From NCBI RefSeq assembly GCF_012726265.1, contig NZ_JAASAG010000001.1, positions 124,001 through 188,000 of the forward strand: a DNA stretch of 64,000 bases. The letters are read 5' to 3'. Made by a program: the position numbers and the translations under genes. The stretch is from Streptomyces sp. HNM0575. GTDB taxonomy: Bacteria > Actinomycetota > Actinomycetes > Streptomycetales > Streptomycetaceae. Shown here one piece after another: positions 51,075-59,725 of this stretch (position 1 is the stretch's first letter; every line of letters starts with the position of its first letter). The notes below the pieces were generated by a model. The model had not been told where the DNA came from. It made no database searches and saw only the letters and a program-made list of their open reading frames with translations.

Positions 51075-51117
51075 CGCTCTGTGCGGCGGTGCCGCTCAGC
51101 GCAGAGTGCGCTCAGTC

Positions 51118-53148
51118 TCAGTGCAGCAGCGCCGCGACGCAGTGCGCCGGCATCGGCTTGGCGTAGTGCCAGCCCTGCCCGGTGTCGCAGCCGATGCGGC
51201 GCAGCCGGTCGGCCTGCACGGGACTCTCGACGCACTCCGCGGTCACGGTCAGGCCGAGCTGGTGCGCGAGCTGTACCAGCGCCGTGACGATCGTCTCGTC
51301 CGCCGGGTTGGGATGCTTCGCCGCGCGGAAGCCCGACACGAAGGTGCCGTCGAGCTTCAGCACCCGCACGGGGAGCCGGCTGAGATACGCCAGGTTCGAA
51401 TAGCCGGTGCCGAAGTCGTCGATGGCGATGCGCACACCCATCTCGCTCAGTGCCTGAAGCGCCTGGAGCGGGCGCCCGGCGGAGCCCATCACCGCGGACT
51501 CCGTCAACTCCAGCTGGAGCAGCCCCGAGGGCAGCCCGGTCTCCTCCAGCACTCGGCGCACGTCCGCGACGAGGTCGGAGTCCCACATCTGCCGCACGGC
51601 CACGTTGACGCTCACGTACACCGGCGGGCCCGGGTGGCCGAGCATCCAGCTGCGCGCCTGGCGGCACGACTCCTCAAGGACCCAGCGGCCCAGCGGCACG
51701 ATCGCGCCGTCCTCCTCGGCGAGACCGATGAAACGGTTCGGTCCGAGCTTGCCGAACTGCGGATGCTGCCAGCGCACCAGCGCCTCGACGCCCACGAGCC
51801 GGTCGTCGCAAAGACCCACGATCGGCTGGTAGTCCAGCACGAACTCGCCCCGCTCGACGGCCCCGCGCAGAGCCGACGACAGCGCCTGACGGGTCATCCG
51901 GTGCGCGTTGCGCTCGGGGTCGAAGAGGGTCCAGCGGGCCTTGCCGTCGGCCTTCGCCCAGTACAGCGTCGTATCGGCGGCCTGCATCAGCTCCGTCGGA
52001 CCCGTGCCCTCGGCCTCACGCTCGACGACGCCGATGCTCGCGGAGACGGTGAGCCGCTGCCCGCCCAGGTCGAAGGGCTGCTGAAGGGATCTCAGCGCGG
52101 AGTCGGCCAGGGCGGTCAGCTGCTCCGTACCGGTCGAGCCGTCCACGAGCAGCGCGAACTCGTCGCCGCCGAGCCTCGCCGCGAGATGCCGCTGGCCGCC
52201 GTCCTCCGCGCACTGGATGAGGCGGCGGGCCACGGCATCGAGCAGTTCGTCGCCGACGCGGTGGCCCAGGGTGTCGTTGACGGCCTTGAAGCCGTCCAGG
52301 TCGATGTAGCAGATGCCGACGCGGCCGGTCGCCGTGTCGGAGAGCGCGGTCGCCAGCCGCTCGAAGAACAGGGTGCGGTTGGGGAGCCGGGTCACCGGGT
52401 CGTGCATCTGGAGGTGTCGCAATCGCTCGCGCAGATCGCGCTGCTCGCTGACGTCGGCCACCGACAGCAGCGTCTCGCCGTCGTGCGCGGTGGGCACCAG
52501 CGAGATCTCGGCCCACAGGGTGTGCCCGTCGGGGTTCTTCAGCCGCCGGGTGCAGCTGACGTGGGGGATCTCGCGCACGGCGCACGTGCCCGTGCCCGCG
52601 CCACCGCCCGGACCTCCGCCCGGACCGGCAGCCGGGCCGCCGCCCGGACCGGCGCCCTGGCCCGGGGCCGCGCTCGTACCCGTGCCGTTGCCCGCGGCGC
52701 CCGTGCTCGCGCCACCCGCGCCCGCGGCGCCCGAACTCGCCGTCCCCGTCCCGGAGTTCGCGCCCGCGCCGTCGTCGTCGTCGCTCCTGCGGGGTGCCAG
52801 CGGGTACGGTGCGGCGGCTCCGGCGAGCCCCTTGCGTACCACGCTCCCGTCGAGGCCGAGCGAGGGCAGATCCGTCACGGACGTGGCGACGAGCGATTCG
52901 GGCGCGGCGCCCAGCAGCGCGCCGAGCGCGTCGTTGGCGCTGACCACCCTGCCGTCGCGGTCGACGATCGCCATCGCGAGGCGGGCGGCGTTGAACGCGG
53001 CCCGGAAGTCGCTGTCCCGCTTCCGGCCCCGCCACTCCGCTCTGCCGTGCCTGCCGCCTCGGACGCGGCTACGGTGAGTGATTTTCTGCGGTGAAGTCCC
53101 GGTGGTCTCGCCGGAGTTCCTGCCCGGTCCTTCGATGGGTCCGTTCAC
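51118..53148 (-). CDS. PAS-GGDEF-EAL protein (c-di-GMP synthase/phosphodiesterase)
   Basis: A 676-residue cytoplasmic protein that may make and break cyclic di-GMP. Order: PAS sensor (FRAAFNAARLAMAIVDRDGRVV … SVADVSEQ), interrupted by about 75 residues of Gly/Ala/Ser/Pro low complexity; GGDEF domain with an intact RLGGDEFALL; EAL domain with intact VGVEALVRW, LELTESAVM and the IDDFGTGYSNL loop. Both catalytic motifs look competent, so it could switch between activities. Hybrid proteins of this kind control development in Streptomyces. GTG 53148 follows GGGAG; longer in-frame starts reach 53385. Confidence 0.9.
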   Translation of the reverse strand: MNGPIEGPGRNSGETTGTSPQKITHRSRVRGGRHGRAEWRGRKRDSDFRAAFNAARLAMAIVDRDGRVVSANDALGALLGAAPESLVATSVTDLPSLGLDGSVVRKGLAGAAAPYPLAPRRSDDDDGAGANSGTGTASSGAAGAGGASTGAAGNGTGTSAAPGQGAGPGGGPAAGPGGGPGGGAGTGTCAVREIPHVSCTRRLKNPDGHTLWAEISLVPTAHDGETLLSVADVSEQRDLRERLRHLQMHDPVTRLPNRTLFFERLATALSDTATGRVGICYIDLDGFKAVNDTLGHRVGDELLDAVARRLIQCAEDGGQRHLAARLGGDEFALLVDGSTGTEQLTALADSALRSLQQPFDLGGQRLTVSASIGVVEREAEGTGPTELMQAADTTLYWAKADGKARWTLFDPERNAHRMTRQALSSALRGAVERGEFVLDYQPIVGLCDDRLVGVEALVRWQHPQFGKLGPNRFIGLAEEDGAIVPLGRWVLEESCRQARSWMLGHPGPPVYVSVNVAVRQMWDSDLVADVRRVLEETGLPSGLLQLELTESAVMGSAGRPLQALQALSEMGVRIAIDDFGTGYSNLAYLSRLPVRVLKLDGTFVSGFRAAKHPNPADETIVTALVQLAHQLGLTVTAECVESPVQADRLRRIGCDTGQGWHYAKPMPAHCVAALLH

Positions 53149-53496
53149 CAATCGCTCCCGCCGGGGGGCTCGTCGCGTGCGGATCGGCCGGGCGGTCGGC
53201 CCGAGTTGCTGCATGGCGATCCGCGCTGGAAATGTGCCGATCATAGAGGTTCGGGCGCGAGCGGAGCCAGCAACCACGGCGTCCCACCGGGGCGTTGGTG
53301 CGCGTGGGACGTAAGTGTGAACGCGAGGGTGACCGCTCCGGCAGGAGTGCGGGAACGGGCTCGATCGCGTAAGGCTGCGCATCACACACAGTAGCCATAT
53401 TGCCGCTCACGCGCTTGGTCTAACGGAACAGGACTTAGCGGACATTACGGGCAAGGGTTGAAGGGACCCTGATTCCCGTCCCGGTGAGGTCCACAC
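53149..53496. other. divergent region between GGDEF/EAL and M6 protease genes
   Basis: A 348-base gap whose last 120 bases (53375-53470) are less GC-rich and look like promoter DNA. No specific element was recognised. The GGDEF/EAL reading frame stays open to 53385. Confidence 0.45.
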
Positions 53497-54765
53497 GTGG
53501 CGCGTTCGACGAGGCACGGACTGCGGAGACTCCCCTCCGTGCGACGCGGATGGCGCCGTGCCGGAGCGGTCCTCATGGCACTGACGGCCTTCATAGGGAT
53601 GGGGCTCTTCGCGGGGCCGATCACCGCCGTCGCCGTCGCGGCCCCGTGCGCCCTGCCCCGTACCGCAGCCCACCACTCCCTCGGCGTGGACAGCTGGGAC
53701 CCGGCCTATCCGCGGCCCCGGCACCGCATAGACGCCGCGATGCTCTTCCTGTCCTTTCCGGACTCCCGTCCGCTCACCACGCCCCGCGAGCTGGCCGCCG
53801 ACCACTTCCCGGCCACGTCCGACTTCTACAGACGCGCGTCCTACGGCAAGTTCCGGCTCCACGCCCATCCCGGGAAGCACTGGATCCGGATGCCCTCCAG
53901 CTCCCGCTCGTACGGGATAAGGCGCGACTGGGACGAGAAGCAGCGCAGCGACTATCTGCGCGACGCCGTCGCGGCGGCGGATCCCGACGTCGACTTCAGC
54001 AGATACGACCTGGTCTACCTCGTGGCCGACCCGGACGCCCAGGGCGTCGACTCCGACGCGACGAAGGTCGTGAACTTCGACACTCCCATCGAGGCCGACG
54101 GCACCGAACTGCGGCGCCTCGTAACGGTCTTCGAGCAGAGCCCGCCCGACCGGCACGTGCTCGCACACGAGACCGGGCACGCCTTCGACCTGCCGGACCT
54201 GTACCAGCGGCCGGCCTCGGGGATGGCCGACTGGGACACGTATGTCGGCGACTGGGACCTCATGGGCAGCCAGTTCGGGCTCGCCCCCGATCTCTTCGCG
54301 TGGGAGAAGTGGAAGCTCGGCTGGCTGACCCGGCACAACGTCGGCTGCGTGCCGTCCGGCGCCGGAACCACCACGCAGACGCTCCGCCCGCTGGGGATGA
54401 ATCCGCTGGGGAGCCGCGGGGACCGGCGGCTGGCAGTCGTACGCACGGGGCAGTACGAGGCGCTGGCGATAGAGGCCCGCGATTCAGAGGGCAACGACCG
54501 GGGGCTGTGCGCCGAGGGCGTGCTGCTGTACTGGGTGCGCAGCGACAAGGCCTCCACCTACGGGCCCGTGAAGGTGGTCGACGGGCATCCGGGCACCCAC
54601 GGCTGCTCGGACGGCTCGGTCTATCCGTCGCTGGCGGACGCGCCGCTGGGGCAGGGCGACTCGTATGAGACCGGGCACGGGGGCGGGGTGCGGGTCGAGG
54701 TGACGGGGCGCACGGCGGGCGACGGGTGGCGGGTGAAGGTGACGCGCAAGGGCCGCGAGACATGA
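53497..54765 (+). CDS. secreted M6-family metalloprotease
   Basis: A 422-residue exported protease. The signal peptide is twin-basic (RRLPSVRRGWRR) followed by a hydrophobic core (AGAVLMALTAFIGMGLFAGPI). The zinc motif is H-E-x-G-H in HVLAHETGHAFDLPDLY, the extended form seen in immune-inhibitor A-like M6 peptidases, followed by GDWDLMGSQFGLAPDLFAWEKWKLGW (the Met-turn region). Three or four cysteines may form disulfides outside the cell. GTG 53497 follows GGTGAGG. The C-terminal domain is beta-rich, with no known binding module. A good terminator follows. Confidence 0.9.
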   Translation: MARSTRHGLRRLPSVRRGWRRAGAVLMALTAFIGMGLFAGPITAVAVAAPCALPRTAAHHSLGVDSWDPAYPRPRHRIDAAMLFLSFPDSRPLTTPRELAADHFPATSDFYRRASYGKFRLHAHPGKHWIRMPSSSRSYGIRRDWDEKQRSDYLRDAVAAADPDVDFSRYDLVYLVADPDAQGVDSDATKVVNFDTPIEADGTELRRLVTVFEQSPPDRHVLAHETGHAFDLPDLYQRPASGMADWDTYVGDWDLMGSQFGLAPDLFAWEKWKLGWLTRHNVGCVPSGAGTTTQTLRPLGMNPLGSRGDRRLAVVRTGQYEALAIEARDSEGNDRGLCAEGVLLYWVRSDKASTYGPVKVVDGHPGTHGCSDGSVYPSLADAPLGQGDSYETGHGGGVRVEVTGRTAGDGWRVKVTRKGRET

Positions 54766-54831
54766 GGGCGGGACCCGAAGACCGGGCCTGAACGGATTCG
54801 GGAGGCCGGTGCGCGGGCTCGCGGCACACGC

Positions 54832-54866
54832 CGAAGGCCCCCTCGCCTCGGGCGAGAGGGCCTTCG
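54832..54866. terminator. terminator between M6 protease and tRNA-Lys
   Basis: CGAAGGCCC and CTCGCC pair with GGCGAG and GGGCCTTCG around TCG, with a single C-A mismatch. Convergent with tRNA-Lys. Confidence 0.85.
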
Positions 54867-54875
54867 ATGTGCACG

Positions 54876-54949
54876 TACGCCGTCAGGGACTCGAACCCCG
54901 GACCCGCTGATTAAGAGTCAGCTGCTCTAACCAACTGAGCTAACGGCGC
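54876..54949 (-). tRNA. tRNA-Lys (anticodon CUU), copy 2
   Basis: Identical over its whole length to the tRNA-Lys at 39593-39666; identity extends a few bases on each side (54875-54952 against 39592-39669). Its 5' end overlaps the stop codon of the upstream conserved gene. Confidence 0.95.
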
Positions 54950-55791
54950 CTGGTGACGTCATAGACCCTAGCATCACGGTCCGCAGTTCCGGAAATCGGT
55001 TCTTCGGCGCTCGCGGGCCCCCGACCTGCACGTACGGAAGCGTGTGGATACGGGGCACGGCGCCGCCCGCCGGAGCGCAGGCAGGCGCGGAGCAGGACCG
55101 CGGGGCCGGGCAGCCAGGGGTGGCGGACGTCGGGGGCGACGAGCCAGCGGGACGGGCTGGGCGGTCGGCCCTCGTGGTCGCCGTGGAGGGCGGGGATGGT
55201 CACGGAGTCGCCGCGGTCGAGGCAGATCAGCGAGGGGAACGTTTCCGCAGCGGCGGCCGCACCGGGCCGCCGCCACTCTCCCCAGTTCAGAAGGGCGGGC
55301 AGGCGCTGGGCCGTGCCCACGGCGGCGAAGAGCAGCAACCGGCCGCGGTGCACGGCGACGGGCCCGCTGCCGGGCCCGCTGGCCCATAAGCGCTCAAGGA
55401 TCAGACGGCCCGCGAGGGGAGGCGCGCTCACCACGTCGAAGGCCGTGCCGCACGGCAGGACGCTGGGGGACTCGGGCCGGTGCAGCCAGAGCGCGTGCAC
55501 GCTCGCGGTCAGGGTGCAGGCGGAGGCGAGCCAGTCGGCTCCGGCCGGGGTCACGCGGGACGCGTCGGGGACCGCGGAGTTGTTCGTACGGGGCGGGACC
55601 TGGCCGGAGGATAAGTCGAGGGTGCTGCCGGGGCCGGGGCTGCCGTGGTCTTCGGTGACGGTGCGGCAGGCGGGATCGCCGGTGCTGCCGGGAGTGCCGG
55701 TGAGACCGCGTACGCCCGGGGTGCCGGGGACGCCGGTGACACCGGCGGAACGGATGTGCTGCGGGGCGGTGTCCCGCTGCCAGTCACTCAT
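54940..55791 (-). CDS. conserved Streptomyces protein, DNA primase/polymerase-like (uncertain)
   Basis: A 283-residue protein without a clear catalytic motif. It has blocks such as SSGQVPPRTNNSAVPDASRV, GADWLASACTLTASVHALWLH, LPCGTAFDVVSAP and RWLVAPDVRHPWLPGP, which recur in a family of Streptomyces proteins often annotated as bifunctional DNA primase/polymerase; I recognise the pattern from memory but cannot confirm the fold. The first about 50 residues contain collagen-like Gly/Pro/Thr repeats (VTGVPGTPGVRGLTGTPGSTG). The stop TAG falls inside tRNA-Lys, overlapping it by 10 bases. Alternative ATG at 55812. Confidence 0.65.
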   Translation of the reverse strand: MSDWQRDTAPQHIRSAGVTGVPGTPGVRGLTGTPGSTGDPACRTVTEDHGSPGPGSTLDLSSGQVPPRTNNSAVPDASRVTPAGADWLASACTLTASVHALWLHRPESPSVLPCGTAFDVVSAPPLAGRLILERLWASGPGSGPVAVHRGRLLLFAAVGTAQRLPALLNWGEWRRPGAAAAAETFPSLICLDRGDSVTIPALHGDHEGRPPSPSRWLVAPDVRHPWLPGPAVLLRACLRSGGRRRAPYPHASVRAGRGPASAEEPISGTADRDARVYDVTRRR

Positions 55792-56069
55792 GAAGACAGA
55801 TGTACAGGACATGCTGTGCTCTTTTGTACCTTGCGCAGAAAATGGGGCAAGCGGTTTCGGAGTGGCGTACTGTGCACGCCCGGCATGCGCCCGATGACGG
55901 GATGCGACCGCGAGACACCGCGAGACGCGGAGCAAGGGGCGGAAAGGGCAGGCAAGGGGCGCTTTTCTTTCCGGCCGCCGGGCCGCTGCCGTACTACGCC
56001 GGAACCGGGCGTCCGCGCCGCACGGCGCCGGGCGCCGCCGCTCACCGCTTCCTCGTGTGCCCGCCGCCC

Positions 56070-56432
56070 CTACTGCGGCCCGCGGTCCTCGAGAAGCTCG
56101 CGGCCGAACTCGATCATCTTGCGTGCGTAGTCCTCCGACCAGTCGCCCCGCTCGGCGACGGCCGCGTCCGAGAGCCGGTCGAACCGCTTGGGGTCGGCGA
56201 GCTGCGCCGCCGCCATCGCCTGGAACTCCACGGCACGGTCGGCCGCCGCACGGAAGGCGAGCGCCAGCTCCGTCGAGCGCTCCAGCAGCTCGTGCGGGTC
56301 CGTGATGGTGTCCAGGTCGAAGAACTGCTCGGAGTCCTCCCTGGGCTCGGAGGGCTCGAAGAGCAGGGGAGCCGGGCGGCGGAAGCGCGGGGCGCTCCCG
56401 CGCGGATCCGGAGCCGAATTCGGCTCGGGCAT
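56070..56432 (-). CDS. small conserved actinobacterial protein
   Basis: A 120-residue soluble protein of unknown function. A Pro-rich start (SAPRFRRPAPLLFEP) is followed by an acidic and then helical region (DSEQFFDLDTITDPHELLERSTELALAF, AAADRAVEFQAMAAAQLADP), ending FGRELLEDRGPQ. It has no membrane segments or known motifs and looks like an all-helical adaptor. The ATG at 56432 follows GGAGG. It is 122 bases downstream of the helicase gene in the same direction and might be the last gene of that operon. Confidence 0.75.
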   Translation of the reverse strand: MPEPNSAPDPRGSAPRFRRPAPLLFEPSEPREDSEQFFDLDTITDPHELLERSTELALAFRAAADRAVEFQAMAAAQLADPKRFDRLSDAAVAERGDWSEDYARKMIEFGRELLEDRGPQ

Positions 56433-56554
56433 GTGCCTACCTCCATATGTCATCGCGGTCGTCAGCCATTGTCCCGCTACGGCCGCCCGTTGTGCCAGGT
56501 CGCACGTGTGCGTACTACGGCACACCGGGGCGGCGGGGCTCCGGGGCGGCGGGC

Positions 56555-58000
56555 TCACCCGTCCCACGGCACCGCGTGGGCCGACAGATGCGCCAGGACC
56601 GCGTGATTGGCCTCCCAGCCGTCCGGGAACTTCACGGTGACGCCGAGCTGGACCGGCTCCGTGGCGGGGTGGTCGTCGAGCAGCCGTGGAACGCCCGCGC
56701 GGCAGACCACGACGCACGCGTGCCTGTGCCGCGAGGTCAGCACGCACAGCCTGCCCGTCTCCAGGTGGAACGCCGTCGCGTCGGGGCGGCCGGAGAGCGG
56801 GTGGAGCACGACCGTCACGTCGAACTCCCGGCCCTGGAGCCGGTTCGCGGTGTCGACGGTGACGTCCGCGGCGTGCAGCTCCTCGGGGAGGCCGAGCCCC
56901 GCCAGCGCGGCCCGTACCGCCGCGGCCTGGTCGCGGTGCGCTGTGCCGACGGCCACGCGGGCGGCGGTCAGCGGGGCCGCGGCCGTGGAGCGTTCGTCGG
57001 TGGTGGCGCCGCCGCGGGTGAGCAGCCGGCCCACGACGTGTGCGACGGCGGCGACGGCCTCCGGGTCCGTACGCGGCGTCAGACGTGCCGGAAGCTCCAG
57101 CAGGCCCCAGCCGGAGCCCGCCGCCTCGTCGATCACCCGGTCCGCCGCGGAGCCGTCCCCCTCGGAGTCGAAGACGAGCCGCCGGTCTCCGGGGCCGCTG
57201 CCGCTGCGGAACGGCGTGTACGGATAGAACGCGTCCGAGACCGGCGGCGCCGCCGACGCGGGGAGCCGCCACGAGACGGGCAGCCGGTGCTGCGGCAGAT
57301 CCGGGTTGTGGGACAGCAGCGTCGTCACGGCGCTCGCGGACGGATCGTGCGTGAGCCCCGCCCACTGCTCCGCACCGACCTGGCTGAACGGGTCGAGCTG
57401 GCCCGGATCGCCGACGAAGAGCGCGCGCTCGAAGAGACCGGCGACGGCGAGCAGGGCGTCGGAACGCATCTGGTACGCCTCGTCCACGATCGCGTGCGCC
57501 CACGGCGCCTTCTCCGGATCCCGCTTCACCCAGGCCCACTTGGCCGCCGTGGAGAGCACGACCGGCAGCGACGCGAGGTCGCCGATCTTCGCGGAGGGGA
57601 CGACGGACGGGTGGTCGTCGAGCGCGGGATCGTATGGGTGCGACTCGCTGCTGTGCAGCCGTCCGACCGGGAGCTCGGGGTCGGCGGCGGCCAGCCGGGC
57701 GGTGAGGTCGTCGACCTGTGCGTTGGTCTGGGCGATCACGATCAACGGCCGTCCGGCCGCGGCCAGTTCGCGTGCGGCGCGTACGACGAGGGTCGACTTG
57801 CCCGCGCCCGGAGGGGAGTCGACGACGACGCCGCGGCCGGTGCCGTGGAGCGTGTCGTGGAGGATCGCGTCGGTGGCGCGGGCGGCGGCGTCGCCGGGCG
57901 GGACGCCCTGGTCGCCTTCGGCGGCACCCTCATCGGCACCCTCATCGGCACCCTCACCGGCATCGGCACTGGGGGCGTGCGGGCGTGCGGGCGCGCTCAC
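56555..58000 (-). CDS. SF1-type helicase/ATPase (AAA, DNA2/NAM7-like)
   Basis: A 481-residue P-loop protein resembling superfamily 1 helicases. Walker A is VVDSPPGAGKSTL (Lys68), Walker B is HAIVDEAYQM, then FVGDPGQLDPF (motif III), HRLPVSWRLP (motif IV area), TANRLQGREFDVTVVLHP (motif V) and VLTSRHRHACVVV (motif VI, with a nearby Arg). The first about 35 residues are Asp/Glu/Gly/Ala repeats. GTG 58000 overlaps the stop of the 557-residue gene as GTGA. With the RecB-like nuclease two genes upstream it forms a candidate nucleic-acid processing operon. Confidence 0.9.
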   Translation of the reverse strand: MSAPARPHAPSADAGEGADEGADEGAAEGDQGVPPGDAAARATDAILHDTLHGTGRGVVVDSPPGAGKSTLVVRAARELAAAGRPLIVIAQTNAQVDDLTARLAAADPELPVGRLHSSESHPYDPALDDHPSVVPSAKIGDLASLPVVLSTAAKWAWVKRDPEKAPWAHAIVDEAYQMRSDALLAVAGLFERALFVGDPGQLDPFSQVGAEQWAGLTHDPSASAVTTLLSHNPDLPQHRLPVSWRLPASAAPPVSDAFYPYTPFRSGSGPGDRRLVFDSEGDGSAADRVIDEAAGSGWGLLELPARLTPRTDPEAVAAVAHVVGRLLTRGGATTDERSTAAAPLTAARVAVGTAHRDQAAAVRAALAGLGLPEELHAADVTVDTANRLQGREFDVTVVLHPLSGRPDATAFHLETGRLCVLTSRHRHACVVVCRAGVPRLLDDHPATEPVQLGVTVKFPDGWEANHAVLAHLSAHAVPWDG

Positions 58001-59670
58001 AGCAGGTCCTCACTGGTCACGGGGTCGGGGTCGGGGTCGGGGTGGGGGAGCGCCGGCTGTGCGGCTGCGGATCCGGTGCCGCCCGGCGTGACAGATCCGT
58101 CTGCCGTGCCCGTGCCGCCCGCCGTGCCCGTGCCGCCCGTCGTGCCCGTACCGTCCGCTGTTCCCGTGGGCGGGGCGACCGCCGGCGGGCCGCCGTGCGT
58201 CCAGGGCGTGTCCTCCATCTCCGGCAGGTCCGGGCCGCCGCGCGGCGAGTGCTCGAAGAGCGTCCAGCACAGCCGGTCGCCCTTCTCCGGCACCGTGCCG
58301 GGCGCGGGCTCCTTGCCGCGCCCCATGCCCCCGGTCAGCCGCAGCGTCAGCAGGCCCGGCTCGTGCTCGTCCGCCGCCACGAACTCGGCGCTCTGGCGGG
58401 CGCCTTCGTCCAGCGTCCGGTGCGCCTTGGCACCGGGGACGAGATGCGGACGGTCGTCCGTGCGCAACGTGACCAGGGGGCGGGGCATCTGGCGCTTGCC
58501 TTCCGAGTACGCCGGTTCCACGGCCGTGACCTCTCCCGCGAACGCCTCACCCGCGAACCGCCGTTCGGCCATCACGAGCGGATCGTCCAGCGCTTCCTGC
58601 GCCTCCAGCCGCGCCTGTTCGCGCTCGCGCTGTGCGAGCTTCGCGGCGGCCGTCACGGCGTCGTCGCGGCGGGGCTGCGGCGGCTCCCCGCCGCGCACCC
58701 GGTCGCGGTGCGCCGTATAGGACCAGCGGTCGCGCTTGAACCGCTCCGCCACATGCCCGCCCTCGGGCAGCGTCCGCAGCAGGCCGATGCCGCGCCACAC
58801 CGCGTCCCAGGAGGGGCGGAGCTGGGAGGCGATCAGCTCGCGCACCTCGTCCTCGGCACCGGGCAGGCCCGCGTCGAAGCGGTCGATCGCCGGTGCCAGC
58901 AGCCTGTTGTCGAACGCCGGGTCGGTGGCCGGGCCCGCGGGCGGGCACACCAACTGCCCCGCCGCGTCCCGCTCGACCTCCGCGCGCAGCGCCGCCTCGC
59001 CGCCGCTCAGACCGTCCGGCGGGTCGATCCACGCCAGCAGCGCGCCCAGGTGCTGGTCCTCCAGCGAGCTCTGGCCCGTGGCCCAGTGGCGCGTCAGCAG
59101 GTCGGTCATCGACAGCAGCAGCGAGGAGCCGGGCACGCGGGCCCGTTCACCGTACTGCGTCAGCCACCGGCCGAGCAGCGGCACGCGCGGCGGAGCCGGA
59201 TAGGGCGCCTCCGGGTCCTCCTCGGCCGTACGGCGGAAGCGCATGGACCGGCCGAGCAGCCGCACGAAGTCGGCGCCGGGACCGTTGGGGACGATCAACT
59301 GGGGTGCGTCCGCGCAGAGTTCGACCTGGACCGTGACCTTCTTGCCGGACTCCGGGTCGGTCTCCTTGCGCTCCTCCCACTCGACGTCGTCCTCCGCCGA
59401 CTCCACGTGCGGCAGGACGACTTCGGCGAGGCGGGCGAGGAAGGCGAAGCGCAGATCGCGGTCCCGCGGCTGCGGCACGATCAGCAGCTCGGGCCGCTCC
59501 CGCTCGGTGCCGACCAGGGCCCCGAGCGGGGCTCCCGCCTCACCCGCGGTCGTCAACGGGACGAAGACCAGGGGCCGTTCGGCGAGATGCCGGTGGCGCA
59601 CGGTCGTCCTGGGCTGTGCCCGCCCGGCCGCCGCGGCCTCCATCCGGGCGAGCGCGGACATCAACGACAC
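57997..59670 (-). CDS. unknown 557-residue protein between nuclease and helicase
   Basis: Middle gene of the nuclease-helicase operon; I do not recognise a family with certainty. It is soluble and begins with ERPLVFVPLTTAGEAGAP, EVVLPHVESAEDDVEW, then a long mixed region, a coiled-coil-like Ala/Glu/Arg segment (AAAKLAQREREQARLEAQEAL), and a beta-rich block (RPLVTLRTDDRPHLVPGAK). The C-terminus is a Gly/Thr/Ala repeat tail (GTGTTGGTGTAGGTGTADG). No nuclease or ATP motif is visible. It may be the adaptor of the operon. GTG 59670 follows GGGAG and was chosen over ATG 59661. Confidence 0.75.
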   Translation of the reverse strand: MSLMSALARMEAAAAGRAQPRTTVRHRHLAERPLVFVPLTTAGEAGAPLGALVGTERERPELLIVPQPRDRDLRFAFLARLAEVVLPHVESAEDDVEWEERKETDPESGKKVTVQVELCADAPQLIVPNGPGADFVRLLGRSMRFRRTAEEDPEAPYPAPPRVPLLGRWLTQYGERARVPGSSLLLSMTDLLTRHWATGQSSLEDQHLGALLAWIDPPDGLSGGEAALRAEVERDAAGQLVCPPAGPATDPAFDNRLLAPAIDRFDAGLPGAEDEVRELIASQLRPSWDAVWRGIGLLRTLPEGGHVAERFKRDRWSYTAHRDRVRGGEPPQPRRDDAVTAAAKLAQREREQARLEAQEALDDPLVMAERRFAGEAFAGEVTAVEPAYSEGKRQMPRPLVTLRTDDRPHLVPGAKAHRTLDEGARQSAEFVAADEHEPGLLTLRLTGGMGRGKEPAPGTVPEKGDRLCWTLFEHSPRGGPDLPEMEDTPWTHGGPPAVAPPTGTADGTGTTGGTGTAGGTGTADGSVTPGGTGSAAAQPALPHPDPDPDPVTSEDLL

Positions 59671-59725
59671 GGCGTCTCCCGGCAGTCGGGCGGATCCGCA
59701 CGGACGGTACGGGCCGGGGCGGCGG

